Shown one piece after another: positions 1-10,374 of a DNA stretch of 44,291 bases. The notes under the pieces were generated by a model. That model was not told where the DNA came from, made no database searches, and was given only the letters and a program-made list of their open reading frames with translations. Origin of the DNA: Alphaproteobacteria bacterium (GTDB lineage: Bacteria > Pseudomonadota > Alphaproteobacteria > Micavibrionales > Micavibrionaceae); the NCBI GenBank assembly GCA_016794145.1, contig JAEUKP010000019.1, positions 1 through 44,291 on the forward strand, in the 5' to 3' direction. How positions within the stretch are numbered: position 1 is the first letter of the stretch; each line of letters starts with the position of its first letter. Made by a program: the position numbers and the translations under genes.

Positions 1-35
1 CAGTGATATAAAAGGTAAAGAGTAGAGTTTAAGGT

Positions 36-1094
36 ATGCGTGTTATTCAAGTCATGGCGGGTGCCTCACAAGGTGGTGCAGAAACAGCATTTGAAGATAT
101 TTCTTTGGCACTTTCTGCGGCGGGCGTTGATCAAAAAATAATTCTTCGCAACAATAACCTAGAGAGAGTTCAAAAATTTCAGGATGCTGGAATTCCTGTT
201 GAAACTTTGCCTTTTGGCGGGGCTTTTGATTTGTACACTCGTTGGAAAATAAAAAGGATTATCGCAGATTTCAAACCACAAATTGTTCAGACATGGATGT
301 CTCGCGCAACACATAAAACCCCCGCCGCTGACAAACAAAAACAATATTTAAAGGTGGCGCGACTTGGTGGGTATTATGGCTTAAAATATTACAAGGGGAC
401 CAATTTTTTTATTTCAAATACAGGCGATATCCGGAATTATTTAATTCGTGAAGGGGTCGACGCTGAAAAAGTCAAAGTCATTCATAACTTTGCAATTGAG
501 GAAACACCGGATCAGCCTTTAAAGAAATCTGATTTCGGAACCCCAGACAGTGCGATCGTTTTATTGTCACTTGCTCGCTACCATCAGGCCAAGGCGTTGG
601 ATGTATTGCTCAAATCTGTTGTGGGTATTGAAAATGTGCATGTCTGGTTAGCAGGAGAAGGTCCGCAAGAAGCCGATTTAAAACGACTCTCTGACGATTT
701 GGGAATTGCCGATCGCGTTCATTTCCTGGGGTGGCGCCGTGACCGTGCAGCTTTATTTCAGGCTGCAGATATCTGTGTTTTTCCATCGCGCTTTGAACCA
801 TTCGGAAATGTCGTTGTACAAGCCTGGGCTCAAAAGATACCACTTATCTGTTCGAAATCCCAAGGCCCTTTACAATTTGTTCGTGATGCTGAGGACGCTT
901 TGATGTTTGATGTGGACAATGTTGATCAATTGGCATCCAAAATCAAAGAATTAATTTCTGATACCGGGCTGTGTCATCGTCTGGTTGAGGCGGGATATGC
1001 CCGTTATAAAAACGAATTCACACGCGAAAAGATTGTATCGGATTATATTTCTTTTTATGAAGATATTCTGGGGCGGGAAGGTCTTCCGATATAA
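36..1094 (+). CDS. Glycosyltransferase, family 4 (GT-B fold)
   Basis: This 352-residue protein transfers a sugar from a nucleotide sugar, probably during surface polysaccharide or LPS core synthesis on the cytoplasmic face. The N-terminus (MRVIQVMAGASQGGAET) is the glycine-rich first strand-loop of the GT-B fold. The C-terminal domain carries LLSLARYHQAKALDVLL and HVWLAGEGPQEADL. The family's E-x7-E region is recognisable as FPSRFEPFGNVVVQAWA (about residues 249-265). An AAGG lies just before the ATG, which is very tight spacing, so the start is reasonable but not certain. The 3' end overlaps the convergent heme A synthase gene by 40 bp. The acceptor and sugar cannot be told from sequence. 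The family call is firm; the pathway is inference. Confidence 0.85.
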   Translation: MRVIQVMAGASQGGAETAFEDISLALSAAGVDQKIILRNNNLERVQKFQDAGIPVETLPFGGAFDLYTRWKIKRIIADFKPQIVQTWMSRATHKTPAADKQKQYLKVARLGGYYGLKYYKGTNFFISNTGDIRNYLIREGVDAEKVKVIHNFAIEETPDQPLKKSDFGTPDSAIVLLSLARYHQAKALDVLLKSVVGIENVHVWLAGEGPQEADLKRLSDDLGIADRVHFLGWRRDRAALFQAADICVFPSRFEPFGNVVVQAWAQKIPLICSKSQGPLQFVRDAEDALMFDVDNVDQLASKIKELISDTGLCHRLVEAGYARYKNEFTREKIVSDYISFYEDILGREGLPI

Positions 1095-2065
1095 AGGGTA
1101 TAGATCACGCAACTTAATAAAATCACAGCGTTCATCTGATGTGTCACAGCAATTGGTATGTAGACCATGCTTAATAATGTCATCACCCCAAGCATAATTT
1201 GGATACAGACGCAGGTCGAGAGAATCCAGCCAATTTTCTTATTAAATCGCATCCACCGTAATCCATATAGAAAGATCAGAACCCCTGTGAGGACTCCTAA
1301 CACACGGTGGGTGAATTGAATTGAGGCGGGATCGTAGAGAAAAGGCGTTTTTCCAAGTTCAGGTGGCATGATCCCTTTTCCCATGAATGGGAAGCTATTA
1401 TAAATCATTCCAGCATCTAATCCGGCTACAAAGGCGCCCCATATGATGGTGATAGCCAATGCCATCAATGATATGACACCATGAATACGAATTGAGGACG
1501 GTAGGGCGTATGTCGCAAGTGCCAGGTTTCGAAAGGCCATCAAAAGAAGTCCTGCATAAATTGTTAGGGCAAGGGAAAGATGTGCGGCCAATCTAAAATG
1601 AGAAACAGATGGTCGATCAACCAAGCCACTTTGAACCATAAACCATCCAAGGGCCCCTTGGGATCCGCCAAGAAGGAAGAGAATCATATATCGAGATCTA
1701 TCTTCTTTGGCGATATATCCTTTGATCAGAAAGAAAATCAGAGGACAGGAAAATGCAATGCCGATCAGCCTTCCCCAAAGCCGGTGAAACCATTCCCAGA
1801 AGAAGATCTTTTTAAATTCGGTAAGGGTCATGGACTGGTTTTTATGAAGATACTCCGGGGTTGCTTGGTACTTTTCAAATTCCAAGGCCCATGAGTCTTC
1901 GGTCAAGGGGGGGATTGTACCACTGATAATATTCCATTCTGTGATAGAAAGACCACTTTCTGTCAGTCGAGTAACAGCCCCGATCCCTGTCATAGCCATG
2001 ACCATGAAGGCACAGAAAAATAGCCAGATTGCCAAAATACGGGTATTATTCTTGATTTCAGTCAT
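1055..2065 (-). CDS. ctaA: Heme A synthase (COX15/CtaA)
   Basis: Heme A synthase oxidises the C8 methyl of heme O to a formyl group, giving heme A for aa3-type cytochrome oxidase in the inner membrane. The 336-residue protein has the usual eight-helix layout. The diagnostic GAVTRLTESGLSITEW follows the first helix. Four conserved heme-ligand histidine contexts are visible: EWFHRLWGR, HFRLAAHLSLAL, QFTHRVLGV and VTHQMNAVI. The large TM1-TM2 loop is of the alphaproteobacterial/mitochondrial type. No oxidase subunit genes are nearby, so the gene stands alone. It starts at ATG 2065 without a clear Shine-Dalgarno sequence, and its last 40 bp overlap the convergent glycosyltransferase gene. Confidence 0.93.
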   Translation of the reverse strand: MTEIKNNTRILAIWLFFCAFMVMAMTGIGAVTRLTESGLSITEWNIISGTIPPLTEDSWALEFEKYQATPEYLHKNQSMTLTEFKKIFFWEWFHRLWGRLIGIAFSCPLIFFLIKGYIAKEDRSRYMILFLLGGSQGALGWFMVQSGLVDRPSVSHFRLAAHLSLALTIYAGLLLMAFRNLALATYALPSSIRIHGVISLMALAITIIWGAFVAGLDAGMIYNSFPFMGKGIMPPELGKTPFLYDPASIQFTHRVLGVLTGVLIFLYGLRWMRFNKKIGWILSTCVCIQIMLGVMTLLSMVYIPIAVTHQMNAVILLSCVIYTLYIGRPSRPRISS

Positions 2066-2092
2066 ATTCAGGTCTTTTCAAACTGGCTATAA

Positions 2093-3178
<1,086 letters not shown>

Positions 3179-3181
<3 letters not shown>

Positions 3182-3203
3182 GCAGTGTGCCTATTGTCTT
3201 TTG
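3179..3203 (+). terminator. Weak hairpin after the ferredoxin reductase gene
   Basis: TAGGCA (3179-3184), a three-base loop and TGCCTA (3188-3193) form a six-pair hairpin that includes the stop codon. TTGTCTTTTG follows. The stem is short, so this may only weaken transcription into the membrane protein gene 90 bp on. Confidence 0.35.
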
Positions 3204-3271
3204 CAGAGCCTGCGTTATAACTATCTGGCGCTAATAGGCCCCCAAAAAGCAAGAGTCAAAAGGAAAAAAAC

Positions 3272-4129
3272 GTGTCCCAATTCAACTTCAACATCATGGA
3301 TGCTGCTGGATACGGCTTTTACCGTGTTTGGGGGGAGCGAGTCTATTTATTAAAACTTGCCACCATTCCATTGCTGATTAAGTTCGCATGCATGATTGCT
3401 GTTATGGTTTTAGAAATTGAAGGAAATATTTTGCGGCAGGGATTAATTCTTTTTCCCGGGGTTTTGGCAGAGGGATGGGTTCTTGCCCAGTTTTTAAGAA
3501 CCCTTTTAAAAGGGGAGAGATGGCCAACAATCCTTCCTGCGGATATTGATGATAAAATTCTGGACAAATTACTCATGCGGGCCAGGGGTATTGTTGCGGC
3601 TACACTTGCTTATGGGCTCATTTCTCTTGCTCTGTACATGATTCGTTATCTGGCTTTTGGTCTTATGCTTGGTGACTTTCAGGCAACTCATGACGATGTG
3701 TCAGACCTTCTTGCGCGACCAGAGTTAGGAAGCCAAGAAAAGGCCGATATGAATCCATGGATGATTTTCCCCTTATTACTTTCTGTTGTTGGCTTGTTAT
3801 GGGGCTTCAGGCTGCTATGGGTTTATATTCCCTTATCGATTTTAATGCCTGTTGATGAGTATCTTACAAAAATTCGTGGGATCATGACCTCTGTGAAAAT
3901 GATTATCCTTTATTTTTGTACGATGGTTCCGGTTATGTTTGTTTTGATTGTTATCAGCAGGCTTGTTTTCGGTATTTCCGAAGGAATTCTTGATAACGGA
4001 GAGAGTGTCGCCCGGTTTATCATGTTGTTCTTTGCTGTGATTGCCGATACGGTTGTATGGTTGGTTTCGACAGCTGCATTCGTGTGGGCAATGAAAGATT
4101 TTCTTCCTAAAATGGCAGGTGGTAAATGA
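3272..4129 (+). CDS. Multi-pass inner membrane protein, unknown function
   Basis: I do not recognise a named family. The 285-residue protein starts at a GTG, chosen because AAAGGA lies seven bases upstream and no nearby ATG has better support. About six hydrophobic helices are visible: TIPLLIKFACMIAVMVL near residue 31, ILFPGVLAEGWVLAQFL near 58, a segment near 110-135, FPLLLSVVGLLWGF near 170, a long pair at 208-230, and FIMLFFAVIADTVVWLVSTA near 250-270. Charged loops separate them. Its stop overlaps the ferredoxin start by 4 bp (ATGA), so the two are probably translationally coupled. A role linked to the redox genes around it is only a guess. Confidence 0.7.
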   Translation: MSQFNFNIMDAAGYGFYRVWGERVYLLKLATIPLLIKFACMIAVMVLEIEGNILRQGLILFPGVLAEGWVLAQFLRTLLKGERWPTILPADIDDKILDKLLMRARGIVAATLAYGLISLALYMIRYLAFGLMLGDFQATHDDVSDLLARPELGSQEKADMNPWMIFPLLLSVVGLLWGFRLLWVYIPLSILMPVDEYLTKIRGIMTSVKMIILYFCTMVPVMFVLIVISRLVFGISEGILDNGESVARFIMLFFAVIADTVVWLVSTAAFVWAMKDFLPKMAGGK

Positions 4130-4449
4130 AAATTTTTGTAACAGATTTTGATGGCATAGAACACGAATTAGAAGGTATCGAAGGATGGCGTATCATGGAG
4201 ATTATCCGTGATTACGGCTTGCCAATTAAGGCTGAATGCGGTGGAGCTTGTCTATGCGGAACCTGTCATGTTTATGTTGATCCCGAATGGGTGGATAAGC
4301 TCTATCCTAAAACGGATGATGAAGAAGATCGGCTGATGGAAGATGCGGTAGGGGTTGAGGATAGTTCGCGTTTGTCCTGCCAGATCCTGATGTCAGAAGA
4401 GTTGGATGGGCTTCGTGTTACGATGGCTCCTGGGTCTTTAAAAGACTAA
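4126..4449 (+). CDS. 2Fe-2S ferredoxin, adrenodoxin type
   Basis: This small soluble electron carrier has 107 residues. The cluster ligands fit the adrenodoxin pattern: Cys38-x5-Cys44-x2-Cys47 in ECGGACLCGTCHVYV, and Cys85 in SRLSCQI. Cys42 is an additional, non-ligand cysteine. Proteins of this type serve iron-sulfur cluster assembly or cytochrome P450 and monooxygenase systems. No isc or suf genes are in the window, so the exact partner is unknown. The ferredoxin reductase at 2135-3181 is the nearest candidate. The start codon overlaps the stop of the preceding membrane protein gene, which indicates a two-gene operon. Confidence 0.9.
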   Translation: MKIFVTDFDGIEHELEGIEGWRIMEIIRDYGLPIKAECGGACLCGTCHVYVDPEWVDKLYPKTDDEEDRLMEDAVGVEDSSRLSCQILMSEELDGLRVTMAPGSLKD

Positions 4450-4465
4450 GTGATTCTTGGACTAA

Positions 4466-4729
4466 TTATTGAACTGTCAATTCAATGTCAAAGAATCGTG
4501 GGTTGCTGGGTGTAATGATTTCTTTGGATCCGACGGTCACGGAGTGTAATTTTCCTTGAATTTCTTTTGTCCAGAAATTCAGGAATTTAAAAAGACCAGG
4601 AAATTCTGGGGCGATATCATATTCCTGCCAGATATAGGATTGCAGTAGCGCAGGATGGTCGGGCAAGTGATATAAAATCTCTGCCGTGGTTAGTCGATAA
4701 TCATGCAATTGCACAACCAGATTTGCCAT
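4466..4729 (-). CDS. usg: Usg family protein
   Basis: The 87-residue protein matches the small Usg family found across Alphaproteobacteria, often near tryptophan biosynthesis genes and sometimes misnamed as a phosphoribosylanthranilate isomerase subunit. Recognisable stretches are LTTAEILYHLPDHP, LQSYIWQEYD and FPGLFKFLNFW, with the C-terminal NPRFFDIELTV. No enzymatic motif is visible and its biochemical role is not established. No trp genes are in this window. It is convergent with the ferredoxin gene, 16 bp apart, and its promoter must lie in the 310-bp gap that also carries the groESL control region. Confidence 0.75.
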   Translation of the reverse strand: MANLVVQLHDYRLTTAEILYHLPDHPALLQSYIWQEYDIAPEFPGLFKFLNFWTKEIQGKLHSVTVGSKEIITPSNPRFFDIELTVQ

Positions 4730-4896
4730 TCTATAATTTTATAGTGAATATCTTAACAGATTTTTAATCTGGTTTTTAATTTTGAACAGCTCTTTATACA
4801 GTCAAACAAATATTTACATATTACAATTCATATTGATCCTAACACATATCAGGTTTCAAAAGAATCGACAGGTTGGGGATGAAATCTCTCAAAAAC

Positions 4897-4925
4897 TTGC
4901 CTTTTGGGGATGGAGTCTCTATATA
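4897..4925 (+). promoter_or_regulatory. Predicted groESL promoter
   Basis: TTGCCT (4897-4902) and TATATA (4920-4925) are separated by 17 bases, a good housekeeping sigma-70 layout. The -10 box lies directly against the CIRCE element, so a repressor bound there would cover the start of transcription. A heat-shock sigma-32 promoter in the same place is possible because CTTG is present. Confidence 0.6.
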
Positions 4926-4927
4926 TT

Positions 4928-4954
4928 TTAGCAGTCATAAAAGACGAGTGCTAA
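4928..4954. promoter_or_regulatory. CIRCE operator (HrcA binding site)
   Basis: TTAGCAGTC, nine bases (ATAAAAGAC) and GAGTGCTAA match the CIRCE consensus TTAGCACTC-N9-GAGTGCTAA with a single C-to-G change in the left arm. It sits just downstream of the predicted -10 box and 92 bp before groES, as expected for HrcA repression of groESL. hrcA itself is not in the window. Confidence 0.9.
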
Positions 4955-5046
4955 AACACTGTTTTTGATGATGTGGGAGTTTTCTAAAAGCTTATGACGG
5001 TTTTAGAAAATTTGCTGTTTAACAAAAAATATGGAGAAAATTGAAA

Positions 5047-5337
5047 ATGAAATTTCGTCCTTTACACGACCGTGTTCTTCTAGAACGTTTGGAAGAAGAT
5101 GCCAAGACCGCAGGTGGAATTATTATTCCTGACACTGCGAAAGAAAAACCGATGAGAGGCAAGATTGTGGCCGTTGGTTCTGGTGCCCGTGATGAGTCCG
5201 GTAAAGTTATTCCGCTCGATGTTAAAGAAGGCGACACTGTCCTGTTTTCGAAATGGTCAGGAACTGAGGTCAATATCAATGGTAAAGAGCTATTGGTCAT
5301 GAAAGAGTCGGATATTATGGGCGTGATCGCTGCCTAA
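5047..5337 (+). CDS. groES: Co-chaperonin GroES (Cpn10)
   Basis: GroES is the seven-subunit lid of the GroEL folding chamber in the cytosol. This copy has 96 residues, a usual length. It shows the family start [16 protein letters not shown], a mobile-loop region rich in glycine ([19 protein letters not shown]) and the roof/closing segment [12 protein letters not shown] chose ATG 5047 by homology. An in-frame TTG at 5041 would add two residues and sits closer to the GGAG at 5033-5036, so it cannot be excluded. groEL follows 49 bp downstream and the pair shares the promoter and CIRCE site upstream. Confidence 0.96.
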   Translation: MKFRPLHDRVLLERLEEDAKTAGGIIIPDTAKEKPMRGKIVAVGSGARDESGKVIPLDVKEGDTVLFSKWSGTEVNINGKELLVMKESDIMGVIAA

Positions 5338-5341
5338 TTGA

Positions 5342-7030
<1,689 letters not shown>

Positions 7031-7058
7031 TCTCGTCAGATCACCTTTATTTCAATTT

Positions 7059-7092
7059 AAAGAGCCGCTACAGCGGCTCTTTTCTTTTTTTG
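7059..7092 (+). terminator. groESL rho-independent terminator
   Basis: AAAGAGCCGC (7059-7068), loop TACA and GCGGCTCTTT (7073-7082) form a ten-pair stem, followed by CTTTTTTTG. This is the strongest terminator in the window. Confidence 0.92.
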
Positions 7093-7159
7093 TGGGGGAA
7101 AACACCTGGAAGCGATTCTTTGGCTTGAGCGCAAAGATATAAGCCCTTAAAATAACAGC

Positions 7160-7795
7160 ATGAATACAAAAAAAGAGCCACCCAGCCGTGCTTCGAGAGA
7201 AGTCCAGGATCATTTTTTTTTAAATCTAAAATCAATGTTGTTGGATTCTCTTGGACGGATTCCAACCGCGTTGGTTGTCATTCTTCTGCTTTCGACAACG
7301 ACTGCAGTTTTAACGGCTTTTGCCCTTCATCTGAATAAAGTTTCGGGCGAGTCCGTTGAATTCATGCCGTTGCGTCTTGTTCCGTCTGAGAATTTTACGC
7401 CTGTTGATAGTCGTAAAATCCAGGGGAATTGGGTGTATCAGAATACTGGCTATGCGATGACATTTACGATTATCGGGGACCGTTTTGAATGGATTCTGGC
7501 CTTGGGGGATCTTCAAGAAGCTCAATTTTTTGCGCGTGGCAATTATCGAATCGTTGGGGATGTCATGGTTTTAGGTGTTAGATCTGATCTTGGGACTCCT
7601 ATCGATCCTTCAAGGCCATGGATGAAATATCTTCCAATGCCTATGAAGGATCTGAACACAGTTGTACAGTTTGATCTAAATCAGATGGTTTGGGATTTGC
7701 CGCTTTCTGAACAGAAAAGAATTTTAGGCGAAGTGCAGCAGATTTTTATCGGGCAGGGGCAGGATACCGCCCATTTTGTATGGACAAAACAGTAA
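7160..7795 (+). CDS. Membrane-anchored periplasmic protein, unknown function
   Basis: I do not recognise a family. The 211-residue protein has a charged cytoplasmic N-terminus of about 35 residues, one hydrophobic segment (TALVVILLLSTTTAVLTAFAL, near residues 37-57) and a soluble C-terminal part that should lie in the periplasm. That part contains GNWVYQNTGYAMTFTIIGD and FARGNYRIVGDVMVLGV, which alternate like beta strands and resemble lipocalin-like barrels only in general style. There is no clear Shine-Dalgarno sequence. Its TAA is immediately followed by the ATG of the next exported protein, so the two are almost surely co-translated. Confidence 0.65.
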   Translation: MNTKKEPPSRASREVQDHFFLNLKSMLLDSLGRIPTALVVILLLSTTTAVLTAFALHLNKVSGESVEFMPLRLVPSENFTPVDSRKIQGNWVYQNTGYAMTFTIIGDRFEWILALGDLQEAQFFARGNYRIVGDVMVLGVRSDLGTPIDPSRPWMKYLPMPMKDLNTVVQFDLNQMVWDLPLSEQKRILGEVQQIFIGQGQDTAHFVWTKQ

Positions 7796-8200
7796 ATGAA
7801 AAATGTATTTATCCATTTTTTGTATGGCCTTGGAATTCTGGTTTGTTTTGCCGCCCCTGGGTTTACCGCCCCTGGGTTTGCCGAGGGGAATCAGGAAAGA
7901 AATCAGGTGTATTTCACGGCTTTGACTGACGTCCCTGTGATGCCAGGGATGGTTGAAATAACAGATCAAGCCTTTGTTTTTGACAAAGCAGAGGGGCGGG
8001 TCGTCGAAGTTGTAGGATTTTTATCCCTATCTTCATCTGCAGACCCTGTTGAATTTTATAAAACGGTTTTGCCAGAGCTTGGCTGGAAACCCTTGAAAAC
8101 CGGTGTTTTTCAAAGAAATAATGAGCAATTGGTAGTGAGAGCGGAGAAACTGACACGCGAGGTCCTTGTCAGGTTCCAACTCTCGCCGCTGTCAAGATAG
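7796..8200 (+). CDS. Small secreted protein, unknown function
   Basis: The 134-residue protein begins with a signal peptide (MKNVFIHFLYGLGILVCFAA) and probable cleavage near AEG at residues 27-30. The mature part has the pattern AEGRVVEVVGFLSLSS then PVEFYKTVLPELGWKPL and ends in a strand-rich QLVVRAEKLTREVLVRFQL. This resembles small periplasmic proteins of Alphaproteobacteria with an FY-x3-LP-x-LGW motif, but I cannot name a function. It starts directly after the preceding stop codon. The signal peptide contains an exact-type duplication of five codons (7851-7880), giving AAPGFTAPGFA. Confidence 0.65.
   Translation: MKNVFIHFLYGLGILVCFAAPGFTAPGFAEGNQERNQVYFTALTDVPVMPGMVEITDQAFVFDKAEGRVVEVVGFLSLSSSADPVEFYKTVLPELGWKPLKTGVFQRNNEQLVVRAEKLTREVLVRFQLSPLSR
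7851..7880 (+). repeat. 15-bp tandem duplication inside a signal peptide
   Basis: CCGCCCCTGGGTTTA (7851-7865) is followed at once by CCGCCCCTGGGTTTG (7866-7880). Only the last base differs. The duplication keeps the frame and adds five residues between the hydrophobic core and the likely cleavage site. Confidence 0.85.
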
Positions 8201-8249
8201 TTTTTTGTTTTAGAATGCAAAAAATTTCATCTTTTTTCTGACTCTTTTC

Positions 8250-8278
8250 TTGACAGTTGGGGATAACTCGGACTAAAA
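8250..8278 (+). promoter_or_regulatory. Possible rpsT promoter
   Basis: A perfect TTGACA (8250-8255) stands 73 bp before the rpsT start. With 17-base spacing the -10 position reads CTAAAA, a poor match, so only the -35 box is convincing. Confidence 0.4.
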
Positions 8279-8327
8279 CCTAAGCATAGCAAAACAAACG
8301 AATACACATTGTAAGAGAGTTAACGAC

Positions 8328-8597
8328 ATGGCAAATCATGTGTCCGCAAAAAAGCGCGCAAAGCAAAACGAAAAAAAGGCAAAAATTAACAGTGCTAATC
8401 GCAACCGTATGCGTACTTTTGTCAAGAAGGTTGAATTGGCTTTGACGGCAGGTGATGCTGTTGCGGCTGAGGCAGCGTTCAAAGTTTGCCAACCAGAAGT
8501 TCAAAAAGGTATTTCAAAAGGCCTGATTCACAAAAATACAGCAGCGCGTAAACTCTCTCGTTTATCTGCTCGTATTAAAGCTGCCAAAAACAAGTAA
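8328..8597 (+). CDS. rpsT: 30S ribosomal protein bS20
   Basis: bS20 binds 16S rRNA at the bottom of the 30S body and helps assembly. The 89-residue, lysine-rich and arginine-rich protein shows the family start MANHVSAKKRAKQNEKK, the NRNRMRTFVKKVE segment and the C-terminal GLIHKNTAARKLSRLSARIKAA. It forms the expected three-helix bundle. The gene is monocistronic here, with a TTGACA box upstream and a hairpin terminator 14 bp after the stop. The rpsT-dnaA neighbourhood is common in Alphaproteobacteria. Confidence 0.97.
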   Translation: MANHVSAKKRAKQNEKKAKINSANRNRMRTFVKKVELALTAGDAVAAEAAFKVCQPEVQKGISKGLIHKNTAARKLSRLSARIKAAKNK

Positions 8598-8610
8598 TCT
8601 TTAATTACAG

Positions 8611-8648
8611 GTAAGGGGGTTTTCTTCCCCTTACATCTTATTCTTTTA
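8611..8648 (+). terminator. rpsT terminator
   Basis: GTAAGGGG (8611-8618), an eight-base loop and CCCCTTAC (8627-8634) form a stem, followed by the T-rich ATCTTATTCTTTT. Confidence 0.75.
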
Positions 8649-8949
8649 CGTTTTAGATTTAAGATATATTTCATGGATACGGTGTTCTTAAGCGGAACAA
8701 TCGTCGGGGCCATTATTGTCTTTCCGTGAAGATAAATATGAATGAGACAACCCGTCTAAAAGATAAAAGGGCTGTACGACACAGGAGAGGAAACGTAGAT
8801 TTCCGACCGAACTAAAAAAGTTTTTAAATGTGTAATAGGGGTGTCAGAGACAAAGGCTATGTGCCTTTGATCTGGAGCGACAAGTCATGACTTGCGGAAT
8901 GCTGGCTGATTTGGAAAAAAGAAAAAACATTTGAGGAGATAGTAAGAGA
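8640..8949 (+). promoter_or_regulatory. Long dnaA leader region with two hairpins
   Basis: About 300 bp without a recognisable gene separates the rpsT terminator from dnaA. Close to dnaA it holds a hairpin CAAAGGC-TATGT-GCCTTTG (8851-8869) and, 11 bp on, a perfect 14-bp palindrome CAAGTCATGACTTG (8881-8894). GAGGAG (8933-8938) is the probable ribosome binding site. No cluster of TTATCCACA-like DnaA boxes is visible, so there is no direct support for an origin here. The hairpins could act in the mRNA leader or as a protein site; this is inference. Confidence 0.4.
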
Positions 8950-10374
8950 ATGCTTGAGTCTGGGGGAAAAAAATCTGCCGTGGTCCCACTTTATGGTCAT
9001 GCTTTGGCGCCGGAAACATTTGATCCAACGCCTGAAATCAAAGCCTTATGGGGAAAAGTTTACGAGCAGATGAGAGAAGAGTTCGGTGAGGCGATCTTCC
9101 GTAGTTGGTTAAAACCAATGTCTCTTCAAGCGGCATATCATGGCACACTGGAAGTCTCTGTTCCAACCCGGTTCATGAAAGACTGGATTCAAAATCATTA
9201 CGTTGCCCGTATTCTTGAATTATGTGCTGCTGAAAACGCGGACATTAAACGTCTTGAAATCGTTGTTGTTCATGGGTCTGTTGACTCTCAGGGGGGTACG
9301 GCTGTTGCGTCTCCGGTGAAGGCAAATGTCAATGAACTTGCTGAAAAACTGGATTTATCATCCCCACTTGATCCACGATTTACATTCGAAACATTCGTTG
9401 TTGGGAAATCAAATGCTTTGGCGCATGCCGCTGCGAGCCGTGTTGTCGAATGCAATGTCCCTTTTAATCCACTGTTTATCTATGGAGGTGTAGGGCTCGG
9501 GAAGACTCATCTCATGCATGCAATTGCCTGGGAGTTGAAAGAAAAGCGGCCTGAAAAAACAGTCATGTATCTATCTGCCGAGAAATTCATGTACCAATTC
9601 GTGCGGGCTATTCGTGCACAAGATACAATGACATTCAAAGAAATTTTTAGGTCTGTAGATGTCTTGATGATTGATGATATTCAATTCATCGCGGGGAAGG
9701 ATTCGACACAAGAAGAATTTTTTCACACTTTTAATGCCCTCGTGGATCAAAATAAACAGATTATTATTTCCGCAGATCGTCCCCCCAGTGAATTACAAGG
9801 GATTGATGAACGTCTTCGTTCCCGAATGTCATGGGGACTGGTTGCAGATATTCATACCAGTACATATGATTTGCGTTTGGGTATTTTAAAGGCGCGTTGT
9901 GGACATTTATCTGCATCTGTGCCGGAATCTGTTTTAGAATTCTTGGCACTTAAAATTACAACGAATATTCGGGAACTTGAGGGTGCTTTAAATCGTATCG
10001 TCGCTCATGCTGAGGTTACTAAATCCGATATTACCCTTGAGTCTACTCTGGAGGTTCTACAGGATTTGCTGCGGTCTTCCGATCGGCGTGTGACGATTGA
10101 TGAAATTCAGCGGCAGGTGGCGGAACATTATAATATTCGTCTTGCTGATATGCACTCTGCACGCCGTGCCAGAAATGTTGCACGTCCACGCCAGGTGGCA
10201 ATGTATCTGGCAAAACAATTGACTCCGCGATCATTGCCAGAAATTGGTCGTAAATTTGGTGGTCGTGACCACACAACAGTGATGCATGCCGTCAAAAAAA
10301 TAGAGGAGCTGATTGCAGAGGATCCGAGTTTTCTGCAAGATGTTGAAACTCTGCGCCGTGGATTGACAGGTTAG
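8950..10374 (+). CDS. dnaA: Chromosomal replication initiator DnaA
   Basis: DnaA binds origin boxes, melts DNA and loads DnaB helicase. The 474-residue protein has domain I near residues 25-95 (LWGKVYEQMREEFGEAIFRSW), a short linker, the AAA+ domain with Walker A GGVGLGKTHLMHA (about residue 178) and Walker B VLMIDDIQFIAGK (about 238), and domain IV with the DNA-binding signature GGRDHTTVMHAVKKIEEL (about 437-454). GAGGAG lies 11 bp before the ATG. The stop overlaps the last four bases of the convergent HAD gene. dnaN and recF follow about 1 kb away but are separated by that HAD gene, so they are not co-transcribed with dnaA. Confidence 0.97.
   Translation: MLESGGKKSAVVPLYGHALAPETFDPTPEIKALWGKVYEQMREEFGEAIFRSWLKPMSLQAAYHGTLEVSVPTRFMKDWIQNHYVARILELCAAENADIKRLEIVVVHGSVDSQGGTAVASPVKANVNELAEKLDLSSPLDPRFTFETFVVGKSNALAHAAASRVVECNVPFNPLFIYGGVGLGKTHLMHAIAWELKEKRPEKTVMYLSAEKFMYQFVRAIRAQDTMTFKEIFRSVDVLMIDDIQFIAGKDSTQEEFFHTFNALVDQNKQIIISADRPPSELQGIDERLRSRMSWGLVADIHTSTYDLRLGILKARCGHLSASVPESVLEFLALKITTNIRELEGALNRIVAHAEVTKSDITLESTLEVLQDLLRSSDRRVTIDEIQRQVAEHYNIRLADMHSARRARNVARPRQVAMYLAKQLTPRSLPEIGRKFGGRDHTTVMHAVKKIEELIAEDPSFLQDVETLRRGLTG

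Noticed and set aside
1055..1094. The 40-bp tail overlap of the glycosyltransferase and ctaA genes as a possible frameshift
   Set aside because: Both proteins have normal family lengths and endings, so this is a plain convergent overlap.
985..1197. A 70-codon plus-strand frame across the end of the glycosyltransferase gene
   Set aside because: It is out of frame with the glycosyltransferase, antisense to ctaA and has no domain.
8257..8268. A DnaA-box-like GGGGATAA near rpsT and TTATCCCCA near 23726
   Set aside because: Each is a single site with a mismatch to TTATCCACA and neither is in a cluster, so there is no support for an origin of replication.
8673..8729. An 18-residue upstream peptide (MDTVFLSGTIVGAIIVFP) in the rpsT-dnaA gap
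   Set aside because: It has no ribosome binding site, and a frame this short is expected by chance.
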